A stretch of 64,000 bases of DNA from an uncultured Acidimicrobiales bacterium (GCA_938002965.1 CALKZY010000038.1:1-64000), one strand, 5' to 3'. Counted from the first letter of the stretch, positions 16,693-25,320 are shown. Notes: generated from the letters alone by a model not told the origin. Numbers and translations are program-made.

Positions 16693-17913
16693 ATGAGCCG
16701 AATCGAAGAGGCACGGCGTAGCGCGGCCGACTCGATGCGCTCCCCAGGGGACTGGCTCACAGCACAACAGCGCTGCGAAGCCTGGCTTCATGCCCGCCAT
16801 GCCCGCGACAATCCGATCAACCATGCCAGAAAGTCGGCCATCAGCCCTGAGGCAGTGGTCGAACAACACCCGGCAGGCGACACGCTGAGCGGCGCAGCAG
16901 TGGATGTGATTAACCGGGTCGCATCCGATCCCGGTCGCCTCACCCGCTCATGGGCCGACCGCCGCATGAGCGAACTTGGATCCGAAACCTACACCGAGCT
17001 TGTCGGGGTAACTGCGGTGGCCCGAGTTCTGGACTGCTTCGACGAGATCACCGGCCGCACCCTGAACAACATCGAGTCGGGCGACAGCGCAACAACGCCA
17101 ACCGATGCCCGTCAGTCACCGGCGCGCCAACGCCCCGATGACGTCGGCGACGTCGGGGCCTGGGTGCATCAAACCGTAGGCAAGAAGCGGGCCAATGTCA
17201 GCCGGGCGCTATCCCTCGTTCCAGTCACCGACGCAACGTGGCGGAGCCTGGTCGATTCGCACTACTCACGCGGCACCGAGTTTATGTCGCTTCGCTGGGA
17301 CCGGGCGCTGACCAGGGTTCAGATCGAAGCCGTGGCAGCCCGAACCACAGCCGAACTCGACTGCTTCTATTGAACGACGTCCCACGCCGTGCTGCTTCGT
17401 GAAAGCAGCCGAGAACTCGGACAGATCGTCAACATCGAAGCCGTCGTCAACCGCGGCTTCGACCCGGCCGCTTCGTCAGAGTCAACTGACCACCGTGGAG
17501 CCGAGGGTGGAGACCGCTGCGGTCACGACCCTTACGGCTTTCCGGCGGCCACCGAACTGCTTCGGTTCGCTTCGGCCGCCAATCGGTTGGCCAACCTCAT
17601 CGACCCTACGGCTGATGCCGAGATCGCCGATCGAATGGCGGCGGTGACTACAGCACGGGCGGCGTTAGTAGCTGCCGTTGGCACCGACGGGATGATGGAA
17701 GCGGCGGCAACGGTCGCCATCTTCAACGGTTTGGTGAGAGTCGCCGACGGAACAGGCATCCAGTTGGATGGGGCAATGGCGGATGCGTCGGGCTCGCTGC
17801 GTCACGGCCTGGGTTTGAACACCATGGCTGGTGCGGCCAACACACCTGACGCGTCGGCGACAACCGAATCAGACCAGCGTCTATCAACGGTGGCCGACCT
17901 ATTCTCTGACTAG
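16693..17913 (+). CDS. AhpD-like alkylhydroperoxidase, probable selenoprotein
   Basis: Reading TGA 17371-17373 as selenocysteine gives one 406-residue protein. The frame is the same on both sides, and the join reads ELDCFY-U-TTSHAVLLRE. That is exactly the AhpD/carboxymuconolactone-decarboxylase active site CxxCxxxH with Sec in place of the second Cys (Cys224, Sec227, His231). A perfect seven-pair hairpin starts 17 nt after the TGA. The real stop is TAG. The upstream half is alpha-helical (RIEEARRSAADS, WADRRMSELGSETYTELVGVTAVARV), as in long AhpD relatives. ATG 16693 (MSRIEEARRS) is my start; ATG 16594 is the longer alternative. It probably reduces hydroperoxides and is divergent from selO. 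Confidence 0.85.
17391..17409 (+). promoter_or_regulatory. Putative SECIS hairpin of the AhpD-like gene
   Basis: GCTGCTT (17391-17397) pairs perfectly with AAGCAGC (17403-17409) around the five-base loop CGTGA. The stem begins 17 bases after TGA 17371-17373 and lies inside the coding region, where bacterial SelB-binding elements are found. The loop contains G and U, as in known bacterial elements. Confidence 0.65.
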
Positions 17914-17928
17914 GCCGACCGAAGTCGA

Positions 17929-19074
17929 CTAGCGAGCGAACCTGGAAGCGGGCACAAACAACCAGCTCTGTCGGTCACGCTGGTTGCATGGCCGTTGAAC
18001 GATGTTCTGAGCGTTAGTGGCGTGCAAACACATGTTGCTGTTGACGCTGATGACGCCTTGACCGCTGACCGTGTTGGAAAGGATCCACTGTTGATTCTCG
18101 GCCAGATGGGCCGGGAACAAGATCAGCTGTGCGTCCTCGTCCCGGCTGGCGCCAGCAATGTCAAAGGCAAGACCGGAGGAGACATTGACGATGGCAACAC
18201 CGGGCCCGGCGGCGACTAGACGATAAACCTGACTGTCTACAAGCTCGCAGCCACGTACCGACATATTCGACGACGTTGACGCGTCACCGGCCGAGGCGCA
18301 CAGCCCTGACTGAGCATTGACCAGCAGCACAGCATCGGCAGGCAGGGCGGGTACGCCAGGCAGGACTACGCCAGGCCGCGCCGTGGTCGTTGTGGTTGTG
18401 GTTGTGGTTGTGGTTGTGGTCGTTGTGGTTGTGGTCGTTGTGGTTGTGGCGGTCGTCGTCGTCGGTTCTTCGGAGGTCGTGGTTGAGGCCGTTGTCGTCG
18501 TGGGCGCCTGTTCGGTGGTCGTCGGCCGATTGGTTGACGTCGTGGACTCTTCGTCACCGTCCGGGTCATCACCTGGACCGTTATCGCCACCAGCCTCGAA
18601 CGGTGCTAGATCGATGGTTTCGGTGGTCTCGTTTCCCTCGTCCTCGTCGCTGAACGACCCGGAAGCCCGACTGTCGGATGAGTCCACGCCGAGTCCGGTT
18701 GAGTCGGTGCCATCGCCGGCACCATCAGTGTCGTCGCTGTCACCGCGTTCCCCATCGGCCCCGATACCGATCGGCTGGGATGCAACTCCCGATTCGGCCA
18801 CGACGTCGCTTGAGTCTCCCCTGCTGGATTGCCATGCAAGCACGCCGAGTACCAAGATTGCGCAGGCCCCCAGTACGGGCATCGTGCCCTTCTTGAGCCG
18901 GAAACCGTCGTACCAAAACGACGGTACCCTTCGCGCCGAGGAGTCAACGGCAAGCGGTCGACCCACGCGCAAAGGTGGCCCGTCCCCTCGCAGGGGGCCG
19001 GAATCCGACAGGTGACCTTTATCGCCCTGTTGCTCCATGCGGAAGAAGCTACCTTCTTCCAGATGCTCCGCCAT
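17929..19074 (-). CDS. Membrane-anchored ricin-type lectin with poly-threonine linker
   Basis: This 381-residue protein has a charged cytosolic N-terminus, one membrane span (about 65-82, TMPVLGACAILVLGVLAW), a long acidic Ser/Asp/Glu region, a Thr-rich linker with more than 20 consecutive threonines (about 205-233), and a C-terminal beta-trefoil-like domain. That domain contains LVNAQSGLCASAG, NQQWILSN, NSNMCLHA and QSWLFV, typical of ricin-B lectins. It probably displays a sugar-binding domain outside the cell. The start is ATG 19074 or ATG 19038 (MEQQGDKG). A perfect inverted repeat lies between the two, and GAAGAAGG sits upstream of the second. Confidence 0.83.
   Translation of the reverse strand: MAEHLEEGSFFRMEQQGDKGHLSDSGPLRGDGPPLRVGRPLAVDSSARRVPSFWYDGFRLKKGTMPVLGACAILVLGVLAWQSSRGDSSDVVAESGVASQPIGIGADGERGDSDDTDGAGDGTDSTGLGVDSSDSRASGSFSDEDEGNETTETIDLAPFEAGGDNGPGDDPDGDEESTTSTNRPTTTEQAPTTTTASTTTSEEPTTTTATTTTTTTTTTTTTTTTTTTTTTARPGVVLPGVPALPADAVLLVNAQSGLCASAGDASTSSNMSVRGCELVDSQVYRLVAAGPGVAIVNVSSGLAFDIAGASRDEDAQLILFPAHLAENQQWILSNTVSGQGVISVNSNMCLHATNAQNIVQRPCNQRDRQSWLFVPASRFAR
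19041..19060. repeat. Perfect 8-bp inverted repeat at the lectin gene start
   Basis: GGAAGAAG (19041-19048) and CTTCTTCC (19053-19060) are exact inverted copies separated by CTAC. The repeat falls between the two possible starts of the minus-strand lectin gene. If translation begins at 19038, it would be in the leader and could fold over the GAAGAAGG purine tract that serves as ribosome-binding site. Confidence 0.5.
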
Positions 19075-19101
19075 TCGAAATAGGTTACCGTCAACAGCTA
19101 C

Positions 19102-20016
19102 ATGCAGATCAAATGGATCCAGAACCTGTTATGGGCACCCTTACCTACTCTGTTGGTGCTTACCGGCTGCATGGACACACCGACCGGCGAGGCGGAGGAC
19201 ACACCTCAGCAGCCGACGATTACTGTGGCAACCGACAGTGAACAAGCGGAACCGACAACCGCTGAGGCGACAACCACAGTGCCGACAGCGGCCGACGAAA
19301 TCGTAATCCGACCTGAAGCCAACCCCGGCGACGACGAGAACAACAGCTGGATCGGCACTGCGTTGATGACCGATGATGGGATTGAATTGGTGTGGGACGT
19401 CGCTGGCCAGCCAACAGCCGCGGACGAAGAGATCAGCTATCAGATCTATCGACTCCCAACAGATCTGCTGGCCAAGCAGGGGTGGGCCAGCCCGGAGGAG
19501 GCGGTGCTGGCTGGTGATCAACTCCTCCACGAGATTCCGACTGGAAGCACCACATTCGTCGATCAGACCGTCGAAACTGGGAACTTCTACACCTACTACT
19601 TGGTCGGCCTGACCAGCCTGACCGACGGAGCCGACAGAGCCGACGGCGACAATTTCAGTGTTAAGGTCCGACGCTGGACAACGGGACTGGCCGTGACCGA
19701 CACTGAACCGCCCACTGCCATCGTCGGTTTGGAAGCCGAGGTCACCGATGACGGTGTGCTGCTCAACTGGCAGCCGTCAACCGACAACGTCGAATTCGCT
19801 TCCTACTCGGTCTCGGTGGTGGCGGCCAACGGTCAAGCCACCTACCTCGGTGGCGGAGCCGACCCGTCACTGGTCAGCTTCCTCGACAACCGACCTGGGG
19901 ACCTGGACGCAGATGGCACGGTCGAATCAGGCCCTGCCATCGACTATTTGGTGGAGGCGGTCGACTTTCACAACAACCGCAGCGAGCCAGCCACGATCAC
20001 TGTCACACTCCCCTAG
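19102..20016 (+). CDS. Fibronectin type III lipoprotein
   Basis: This 304-residue exported lipoprotein has hydrophobic leader NLLWAPLPTLLVLTGC with the lipobox cysteine at residue 23. A Thr/Ala/Glu-rich spacer follows, then two FN3-like beta-sandwich modules: one around 85-205 (IELVWDVAGQP ... SYQIYRLP ... FYTYYLVGLTS) and one around 212-304 (PPTAIVGLEAEVTDDGVLLNWQPSTDNVEFASYSV). FN3 modules usually act as spacers or binding domains; no enzyme domain is present. It is divergent from the lectin gene, and both encode surface-displayed adhesion-like proteins, so they may share control in the 27 bases between them. Confidence 0.8.
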   Translation: MQIKWIQNLLWAPLPTLLVLTGCMDTPTGEAEDTPQQPTITVATDSEQAEPTTAEATTTVPTAADEIVIRPEANPGDDENNSWIGTALMTDDGIELVWDVAGQPTAADEEISYQIYRLPTDLLAKQGWASPEEAVLAGDQLLHEIPTGSTTFVDQTVETGNFYTYYLVGLTSLTDGADRADGDNFSVKVRRWTTGLAVTDTEPPTAIVGLEAEVTDDGVLLNWQPSTDNVEFASYSVSVVAANGQATYLGGGADPSLVSFLDNRPGDLDADGTVESGPAIDYLVEAVDFHNNRSEPATITVTLP

Positions 20017-20043
20017 GCACACCTCCCCTAGGCACGCCTTCAC

Positions 20044-21486
20044 TTATGAAGTCGAGTCGTGAGGCAGCGAACCCGGCGAGGCCCGAATGTAGGCAAACGG
20101 CGTCTCGTAGCGCAAATTCGATACCCGGGACATGTACACGTCGGCATAGCGCTCGACTTGGCGGGCGAACAAGCTCTTGTCCCGCCCAGACCGCATGAGG
20201 GCACCCCACCGCTCGTTGCCCAGGTTGGCGGCCCGTCCGGCCAACGGGGCAATCTGCTCATCGAGTTTCATGGCGGCTGAGCCAACCCGATGCAGCTCCG
20301 ACGTGGTCGACCGGTCGGAACCCGGTTGACTGACCTCAAGCCGAAGCCTGGCCTGCTGGCGATCCAACTCGACTTTGCGGGCCATCAACTTTTCCAGCTC
20401 GTCTTGCTCCGGCCCGAACGTGATTGCGTCGTTGATCTCGGATTCGAGCTCCCGCACAACCAGCGCCGTTCGCCATCGCAAAATGTCTTTGGTCACAAGC
20501 ACGTCACCGAACAGATGGTCGCCTACGTACAGGGGTTGACCGGTAAACCCGGACTTGCCCGCCCCGAGCAAGCTCTGTTCCACCAGACGGGCGTTGCCAC
20601 CGAAGTACACGGCTCCCGACTCCAACAGGCCATAGTGGGGTTGAAGCAGCGAGCGCTCTTCATCCACCACCCGGTAGATGGGGTTGGTGCGGGAGAAGAA
20701 CTGAGGTTTGTTGGCCGACACGATGACGATGTCAAACAAATCCCGCCAGGTGCTGTCCCCAGGGCAATACGGGTCGACGGTGTAGGCCATCATCGTCTTG
20801 GTGTACGCCCAGTCCGAGTTGGTGATCAACAGCAACTGTTTGCCAGCCAGCCGCTGATCCAAGAGCGTGGGCACCAGATCAGGGTCCGGGTCGACGAACC
20901 GATCGGGGTCGGCCACGATGTCTGCTTTGAGCGAGCTGGTCAGGTGGGTTTCGGTCAGCGCCTCGTCCACCACTCGGTAGAGGTCGTCGTAGCCGGTCAC
21001 ACCGGGCAGCTGCTTGCGATCGTGCAGCTCAACCAGTTGGGTCCAAAGCGAGGCCCGGGACAGTTCAAACATGGTGTTCATGAACTCGAAACGGGGCTCG
21101 GACAGATCAACCACGATTTCGGTGTAGGCGTCGCGTACCGCGCTAAACGGCAGTTGACGGTTGCCGTGCTGAGCTCGAACCACGTACCCAAAACGCGTCG
21201 CCTTGATGACGTTGCCTAGCTGCAGATCAAAGGTCAGCCCGATGGTGAAGGCGTCTACGTCAAAGGTCAAGTCGTCGACTGGCAGGCCGCGCCGACCCAG
21301 GATCTCCCGCGCCTGCTCAAAGGCATGGCCCTCCCACTCGTCCACCCGATAGTGGATGAGGGTGTAGTCCATGTCATAACCGACCGCTTTGACTCCCCGC
21401 AGGTTCAGTGTGCGATTGGCGAACACGCCACGTTCAGGCGAGCGCCGTTCAAAGTCGGCGGTTTGGTCGCGGGTAGAGGCCACCAC
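20044..21486 (-). CDS. HAD-IG family 5'-nucleotidase
   Basis: This 480-residue protein of the HAD-IG (cytosolic purine 5'-nucleotidase-like) family removes phosphate from nucleoside monophosphates. Motif I is VGYDMDYTLIHY (Asp38, Asp40), and the large cap region includes FDLQLGNVIKATRFGYV. Motif II is LLLITNSDWAYT, and the distal motif is PLYVGDHLFGDVL with its acidic pair. A coiled-coil-like stretch (EQDELEKLMARKVELDRQQARLRLE) near 395-425 and a conserved end (YADVYMSRVSNLRYETPFAYIRA) match the family. Length is normal. The nearest neighbours are unrelated. Confidence 0.92.
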   Translation of the reverse strand: MVASTRDQTADFERRSPERGVFANRTLNLRGVKAVGYDMDYTLIHYRVDEWEGHAFEQAREILGRRGLPVDDLTFDVDAFTIGLTFDLQLGNVIKATRFGYVVRAQHGNRQLPFSAVRDAYTEIVVDLSEPRFEFMNTMFELSRASLWTQLVELHDRKQLPGVTGYDDLYRVVDEALTETHLTSSLKADIVADPDRFVDPDPDLVPTLLDQRLAGKQLLLITNSDWAYTKTMMAYTVDPYCPGDSTWRDLFDIVIVSANKPQFFSRTNPIYRVVDEERSLLQPHYGLLESGAVYFGGNARLVEQSLLGAGKSGFTGQPLYVGDHLFGDVLVTKDILRWRTALVVRELESEINDAITFGPEQDELEKLMARKVELDRQQARLRLEVSQPGSDRSTTSELHRVGSAAMKLDEQIAPLAGRAANLGNERWGALMRSGRDKSLFARQVERYADVYMSRVSNLRYETPFAYIRASPGSLPHDSTS

Positions 21487-21526
21487 CTCACCCTAACCCA
21501 CCCGGTTGTTCTCGTGAGTGTCGTTA

Positions 21527-22210
21527 CTAGTGGGCGCCCAATAGCAGCTGACCGAATTGTGCCGCCACCTTGGTCGGATCGGTCTCGCTGTGACCAGCGG
21601 CTTCTTCGATCGCCACAGACAACGCCACACCGTGAACAACCGCGGTCACGACCTGAGCCATCGCCACCGGATCCACCCATTCAGGGGCCACGCCGTCAGC
21701 ACGGTAGGCCTCAATTAACGTTGCCAATGCACCGGTCAACGATTGATGTAGTTGGACCATCGACTCTGCCAGGGCCGGATCAGTAGAGCCCGCAGCCAGG
21801 CTGTGAAGGTAGGCCGGTATCTGTTGACGATTGTCGGCCAACACCTTGTGCAGCATCTGTACCCCGACCATCAGGGCGGTCGTCGGCTCGACGTCGGGCT
21901 TGGTCATCTCGGTGATTACCGGTCGAATGAGGTCTTCGGCCACGGCAATCATCGCCTCATTGACCAGTTCGTCTTTGGACCCGAAGTAGTAGGTAATGGA
22001 ACCGAGGTTCTCCCCCGCTTTGTCAGCAACCGCTCTGGACGTGACCGCCCCTGCCCCTGCTGTTCGCAGGAGGTGAACGGTGGCGGCAATCAACCGTTTG
22101 CGTACCGGGGCGTCACCATCTCCGGCCGAGCGACGTTGACTCTTGTCGGCCTTGCGGGCGATGGGCTCGTCGCCTGAGGCCTGCTTGTCGACGCCGGGTT
22201 CACCTGCCAT
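21527..22210 (-). CDS. TetR-family transcriptional regulator
   Basis: This 227-residue regulator has an N-terminal helix-turn-helix (RKRLIAATVHLLRTAGAGAVTSRAVADKAG ... SITYYFGSKDELV, about 36-82) and a helical ligand-binding C-terminus with HSLAAGSTDPALAESM and MAQVVTAVVHGVALSVAIE. A charged extension of about 35 residues precedes the DNA-binding domain. The regulated genes are not evident; the 16-base palindrome at 23511 is one candidate site, but there is no direct link. Confidence 0.9.
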   Translation of the reverse strand: MAGEPGVDKQASGDEPIARKADKSQRRSAGDGDAPVRKRLIAATVHLLRTAGAGAVTSRAVADKAGENLGSITYYFGSKDELVNEAMIAVAEDLIRPVITEMTKPDVEPTTALMVGVQMLHKVLADNRQQIPAYLHSLAAGSTDPALAESMVQLHQSLTGALATLIEAYRADGVAPEWVDPVAMAQVVTAVVHGVALSVAIEEAAGHSETDPTKVAAQFGQLLLGAH

Positions 22211-22292
22211 AGAGCGCGAGCATAGTGCCGCTGGCGTCGGTCAGCCTGGCCCCGACTCCTGATTGCCTCGACCGAAAGCCGATCAAGTGTTG

Positions 22293-22962
22293 CTAGCGGG
22301 CCAGTCCCAGCTGCGCTCCGCCGTCGAAGTCCGGGAACACGACCGCCGGGTTGACACCGAACCGGCGTTCCATTAACTCCCAAGCTGCGGAGCGGAAATC
22401 GGTGAGTATCGGTGAGTCTCCCCGCTCTGGTTCCTGCAACACAAGTTGATCGGGGTAGTCGTGGCCGAACACCCCGCCCTTTACACCGGCGCCCATAGTC
22501 AGATAGGTTCCGGCCTGCCCATGATCGGTTCCCCCACTGCCGTTTTCTGTGATGGTCCGACCGAACTCGGTCACGACCATCACTGTGGTGTTTTCAAGAT
22601 TGTTGGTGTCTGCGGCGAAAGCCGGCAACGACGTGGCCAACTGCGACAGCATGACAGCCATCCGACCGTTGGGATCAGTGCCCGCTCCCATACCCGAGTG
22701 GTGATCCGAGCCGCCGAAACGCAACGCAGCAATGCGGATGCCGTCAAAGGCCAAGAACAGGGTGGCTAACTCGCTCAGCGCCTGAACTGACTTTGGGGTG
22801 TGAAAAGCCCGTCAACGGCTTTATCGAGGGAGTTGCATCAGCTTTGCCGAGTCCGCTGAGTACATCCCCAACATCCACTGCCTGTGCCTGCGTTGGCACG
22901 CCGACAACCATGATCGGTTCCTGTCCGCCCTGCCAAGACCCGTTGATGGGCCCAAGAGTGGT
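22293..22962 (-). pseudogene. C-terminal half of a DUF1501 protein, frameshifted and lacking its N-terminus
   Basis: The region encodes the end of a DUF1501 (sulfatase-like, usually Tat-exported) protein: LFLAFDGIRIAALRFGGSDHHSGMG, VMVVTEFGRTI, NGSGGTDHGQAG, then AAVVFPDFDGG. The first half of the family, including its signal and N-terminal motifs, is missing. The reading frame also changes at about 22792-22799: up to HPK it is in the frame of the upstream membrane protein, and after it continues one base over as SVQALSELATLFLAFDG. The shift falls in a run of four G and three T on the plus strand, so a sequencing slip is possible, but the missing N-terminus argues for a real relic. Confidence 0.7.
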
Positions 22963-23481
22963 AGTTAGACGTGAGGTCGGCCGCCAGCCGATTCGCCTCT
23001 TCGTCGTTGGTTGGCCGAAGCGCCCAGAGAACTGCCTGTACACCACGGCGGCGGCAACGGTGGCCACCAACCCGACGGGGGCAAACGTCAAAATCAGCGC
23101 CAGATCAATGCCGGAACTTCTGTCGATCGACACGGCGATCACAGCAGCCGTCACCGCCAGTCCGGACAGCCCGATGATTATCCATTGGCGGCGTTCGATC
23201 GGGCGGTCCCGCAACCAGACACCCAGGATGGCTCCGACGACGGCCGCAGGGATGCCGCCAACAAGCACACCGAGGACAAGACCCAACAGCAACATCGCTG
23301 GGAATGCCAGCAGATCCTCTGCCGACAGCGGGCCGGTGAAGACACCGACCATGAAGGCCAGAGCCAAGGGGGCGGCGATGATCACGAGCCCACCCAACCC
23401 TGCACCAACCACGCCCGACAATGCACCGAGGAGACCGAACGAGATGGAGCCCGGCCCGTGACCGTGATCTGAGGCTGCCAT
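22744..23481 (-). CDS. Four-span membrane protein fused in frame to the DUF1501 relic
   Basis: The protein begins MAASDHGHGPGSISFGLLG and has four or five hydrophobic helices over about 150 residues, two of them glycine-rich (GALSGVVGAGLGGLVIIAAPLA and LLLGLVLGVLVGGIPAAVVGAILG). After YRQFSGRFGQP the sequence changes character at about 22962 and becomes the DUF1501-like segment GPINGSWQGGQEPIMVVG, ending at an out-of-frame stop at 22744. The natural protein probably ended near 22980 and was joined to DUF1501 by deletion. ATG 23481 has GAAGAAG upstream; ATG 23514, inside the palindrome, is the alternative. Confidence 0.6.
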   Translation of the reverse strand: MAASDHGHGPGSISFGLLGALSGVVGAGLGGLVIIAAPLALAFMVGVFTGPLSAEDLLAFPAMLLLGLVLGVLVGGIPAAVVGAILGVWLRDRPIERRQWIIIGLSGLAVTAAVIAVSIDRSSGIDLALILTFAPVGLVATVAAAVVYRQFSGRFGQPTTKRRIGWRPTSRLTTTLGPINGSWQGGQEPIMVVGVPTQAQAVDVGDVLSGLGKADATPSIKPLTGFSHPKVSSGAERVSHPVLGL

Positions 23482-23510
23482 TGACACTTCTTCTTCAGTT
23501 CGACAGGTAG

Positions 23511-23526
23511 TCATACATATGTATGA
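23511..23526. promoter_or_regulatory. Perfect 16-bp palindrome in a divergent promoter
   Basis: TCATACATATGTATGA reads the same on both strands. It sits between the divergent membrane-protein and DUF3179 genes and overlaps TATGAT (23522-23527), a good -10 hexamer placed 8 bases before the DUF3179 ATG. A dimeric repressor bound here could control both directions. That is inference from position and symmetry. Confidence 0.55.
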
Positions 23527-23535
23527 TACGCCCTG

Positions 23536-24699
23536 ATGTCGGAATCGAAAAGGGCCAATGCGGGTTCAGGTGATATGTCATCTGACACCTCACCCGGAAA
23601 CCGACGACCTCAACCGAGGCGCCACTCAACTCAACCCCGGGTGGCGGTGGCCAAGGCCGACGGGCCGCTGTGCATCTACGCCCTCGCGGCCAGCCTCCTC
23701 GTCGCATCTACCGTGTGGGCACTGTTACCGCTGACCACCGGACGAACCTCGGCCGAGCTTTCGGCCCCGGCAGGTCAGCGAGTCGACCCCTCCGGTGTCT
23801 ACAACCCGGTGTTGGCCGGCGAATCACTGCCGGACGGCTTCCGCCAAGTGTTGCCCCGCGATGCCATCACACCGGTATACGACCCACAATTCGTCACCCC
23901 GAACCTGATCGACTGGGAGCCCGGGACCCAAGTGATCGGCGTAGAGATCGACGGGGAGGCCAAGGCCTACCCGGTCAGCTTCCTCAACGGCCGGGAAATG
24001 GTGATCGACGAAATCGCCGATGTTCCCATAGTCGTCACCTGGTGACCGCTTTGCGCAACGGCGATGGTCCATCGTCGAGAAGCAAACGGAGAACCAGTGG
24101 TATTCGGCGTCCACGGCGCCCTATGGGGCAACGCCATGACCTGGTGGGATCACGACACCGGCAGCATCTGGAGCCAACCACTGGGTGAAGCGATCGCCGG
24201 ACCCCGCAAAGGTGAAACGGTGGAACTGCTGCCCATGAGCTACACCACGTGGGAGGCATGGCAGCAAGCCCACCCCGACACCGAGGCCATGGACGCACCC
24301 GCCCGGCCAACCGGGTTTGACCTGGGCGAGTTCTACCTCGTTGTCGACTTCGGTTCCAACGCCAAGGCCTACCCGGTAGCCGGCCTACGCCAAGTTGGTG
24401 TGGTCAACGATCAAGTAGCCGGTGCGGACATTGCCGTTGTAATCGACCCCACCGACGATCAGCGTTGGACGGTGTTCTCCCGCCAGCTTGGCAGTGGGGC
24501 CGACGAGGACATCATCACCCTGACTGTCTCCGACCGCCGACTCGTTGACACCGAAACCAACTCCACCTGGGACCCAACCACCGGCGTTGCCCTAACCGGT
24601 GAACGCCAAGGCCAAGTACTGGACCGCCTGCCCGCCATCACCTCCTTCCCCGACGACTACGACACGTTCTGGCCCGAAGGAGAGTTATGGGCGCCGTAG
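23536..24699 (+). CDS. DUF3179 protein, probable selenoprotein
   Basis: Reading TGA 24043-24045 as selenocysteine joins two same-frame pieces into one 387-residue protein. A charged N-terminus and one membrane segment (about 47-66) are followed by a DUF3179 domain outside the membrane: LLPRDAI-like VLPRDAITPVYDP, VIGVEIDGEAKAYPVSFLNG, then DVPIVVTW-U-PLCATAMV. DUF3179 proteins have CxxC here (TYCPLC), so Sec170 and Cys173 form a UxxC pair. The second half continues without a break (GALWGNAMTWWDHDTGS, AKAYPVAGL). Stop is TAG. A hairpin with a GGTC apex follows the TGA. The start overlaps a probable leaderless promoter, and the end overlaps the next gene. Confidence 0.87.
24060..24076 (+). promoter_or_regulatory. 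Putative SECIS hairpin of the DUF3179 gene
   Basis: GGCGATG (24060-24066) pairs with CATCGTC (24070-24076) with one G-T wobble, leaving apical bases GTC. Opening the closing pair gives GGTCC, close to the GGUC apex of the E. coli fdhF element. The stem starts 14 bases after TGA 24043-24045. Confidence 0.68.
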
Positions 24700-25298
24700 C
24701 CTCCACCCGACAACACGGCCCGGCACCGGGCCGACCACCCGGCAGCCTGTACTTCCTGCGGATCAGCCGTGACCGTTGGGATGATATGGAAATCGACCAT
24801 CTCGGAAAACCGACGGCCACCGTGGTCGGCTCATGGACCCTGATGGCGTGGGTCAGGTTCGGGCCACAGTTGATTGATGACATCCGAGCCGTTGCACGTT
24901 TCGTGCTAGTCGGGGTATACGGCTGGTTGGCGCTGTCGTTGCTGATCTACCTGGCGGCAAGGTTTGTGGCGGGCAGGCTTTCAGCCCAACAGGAATCTGG
25001 GCCTGTCGGCGCTCCACCCGGCCTCGAGGCAACGGTGGCCAAAGTCGGGTTGGCCCACCATGCGTTGGCCGTCGGCGGATTCGCCATCCAAATCTTGCAG
25101 ATCCTGCCCATTGCGCTTCTGACCTCACTAGTCGCCGTAGCGTCCGTGATCTGGATGGGCGGGCAAGTGGTGGCCGCCGTCGCGTCCCTACAACAACGTC
25201 GGTGGATCGATTCGACACCGGCAGCTTTAACAGCCTGGTTGGCGTGGCTGGCCATCGTCGGCACCTACCTATGGGACCGTCTCGGACACATCGTCTGA
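24687..25298 (+). CDS. Membrane protein of Yip1-like topology
   Basis: This 203-residue protein overlaps the end of the DUF3179 gene by 13 bases, so it is translationally coupled to it. After a soluble N-terminus (LGKPTATVVGSWTLMAWVRFGP) it has four or five membrane helices: about 75-95, 125-145, 148-165 and 180-196. The family is not certain. The close coupling suggests that it is a membrane partner of the DUF3179 selenoprotein. Confidence 0.68.
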   Translation: MGAVASTRQHGPAPGRPPGSLYFLRISRDRWDDMEIDHLGKPTATVVGSWTLMAWVRFGPQLIDDIRAVARFVLVGVYGWLALSLLIYLAARFVAGRLSAQQESGPVGAPPGLEATVAKVGLAHHALAVGGFAIQILQILPIALLTSLVAVASVIWMGGQVVAAVASLQQRRWIDSTPAALTAWLAWLAIVGTYLWDRLGHIV

Positions 25299-25320
25299 GC
25301 CACAGCAGGAGCCAGTCTGG

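Noticed and set aside
18384..18460. GTGGTT simple-sequence tract as a regulatory or origin repeat
   Set aside because: It encodes the poly-threonine linker of the lectin on the minus strand.
20290..21219. Long plus-strand open frame antisense to the 5'-nucleotidase
   Set aside because: Its length comes from codon bias of the real gene; the sequence has no domain and is poor in normal start features. The same applies to 33402-34136 and 46851-47600.
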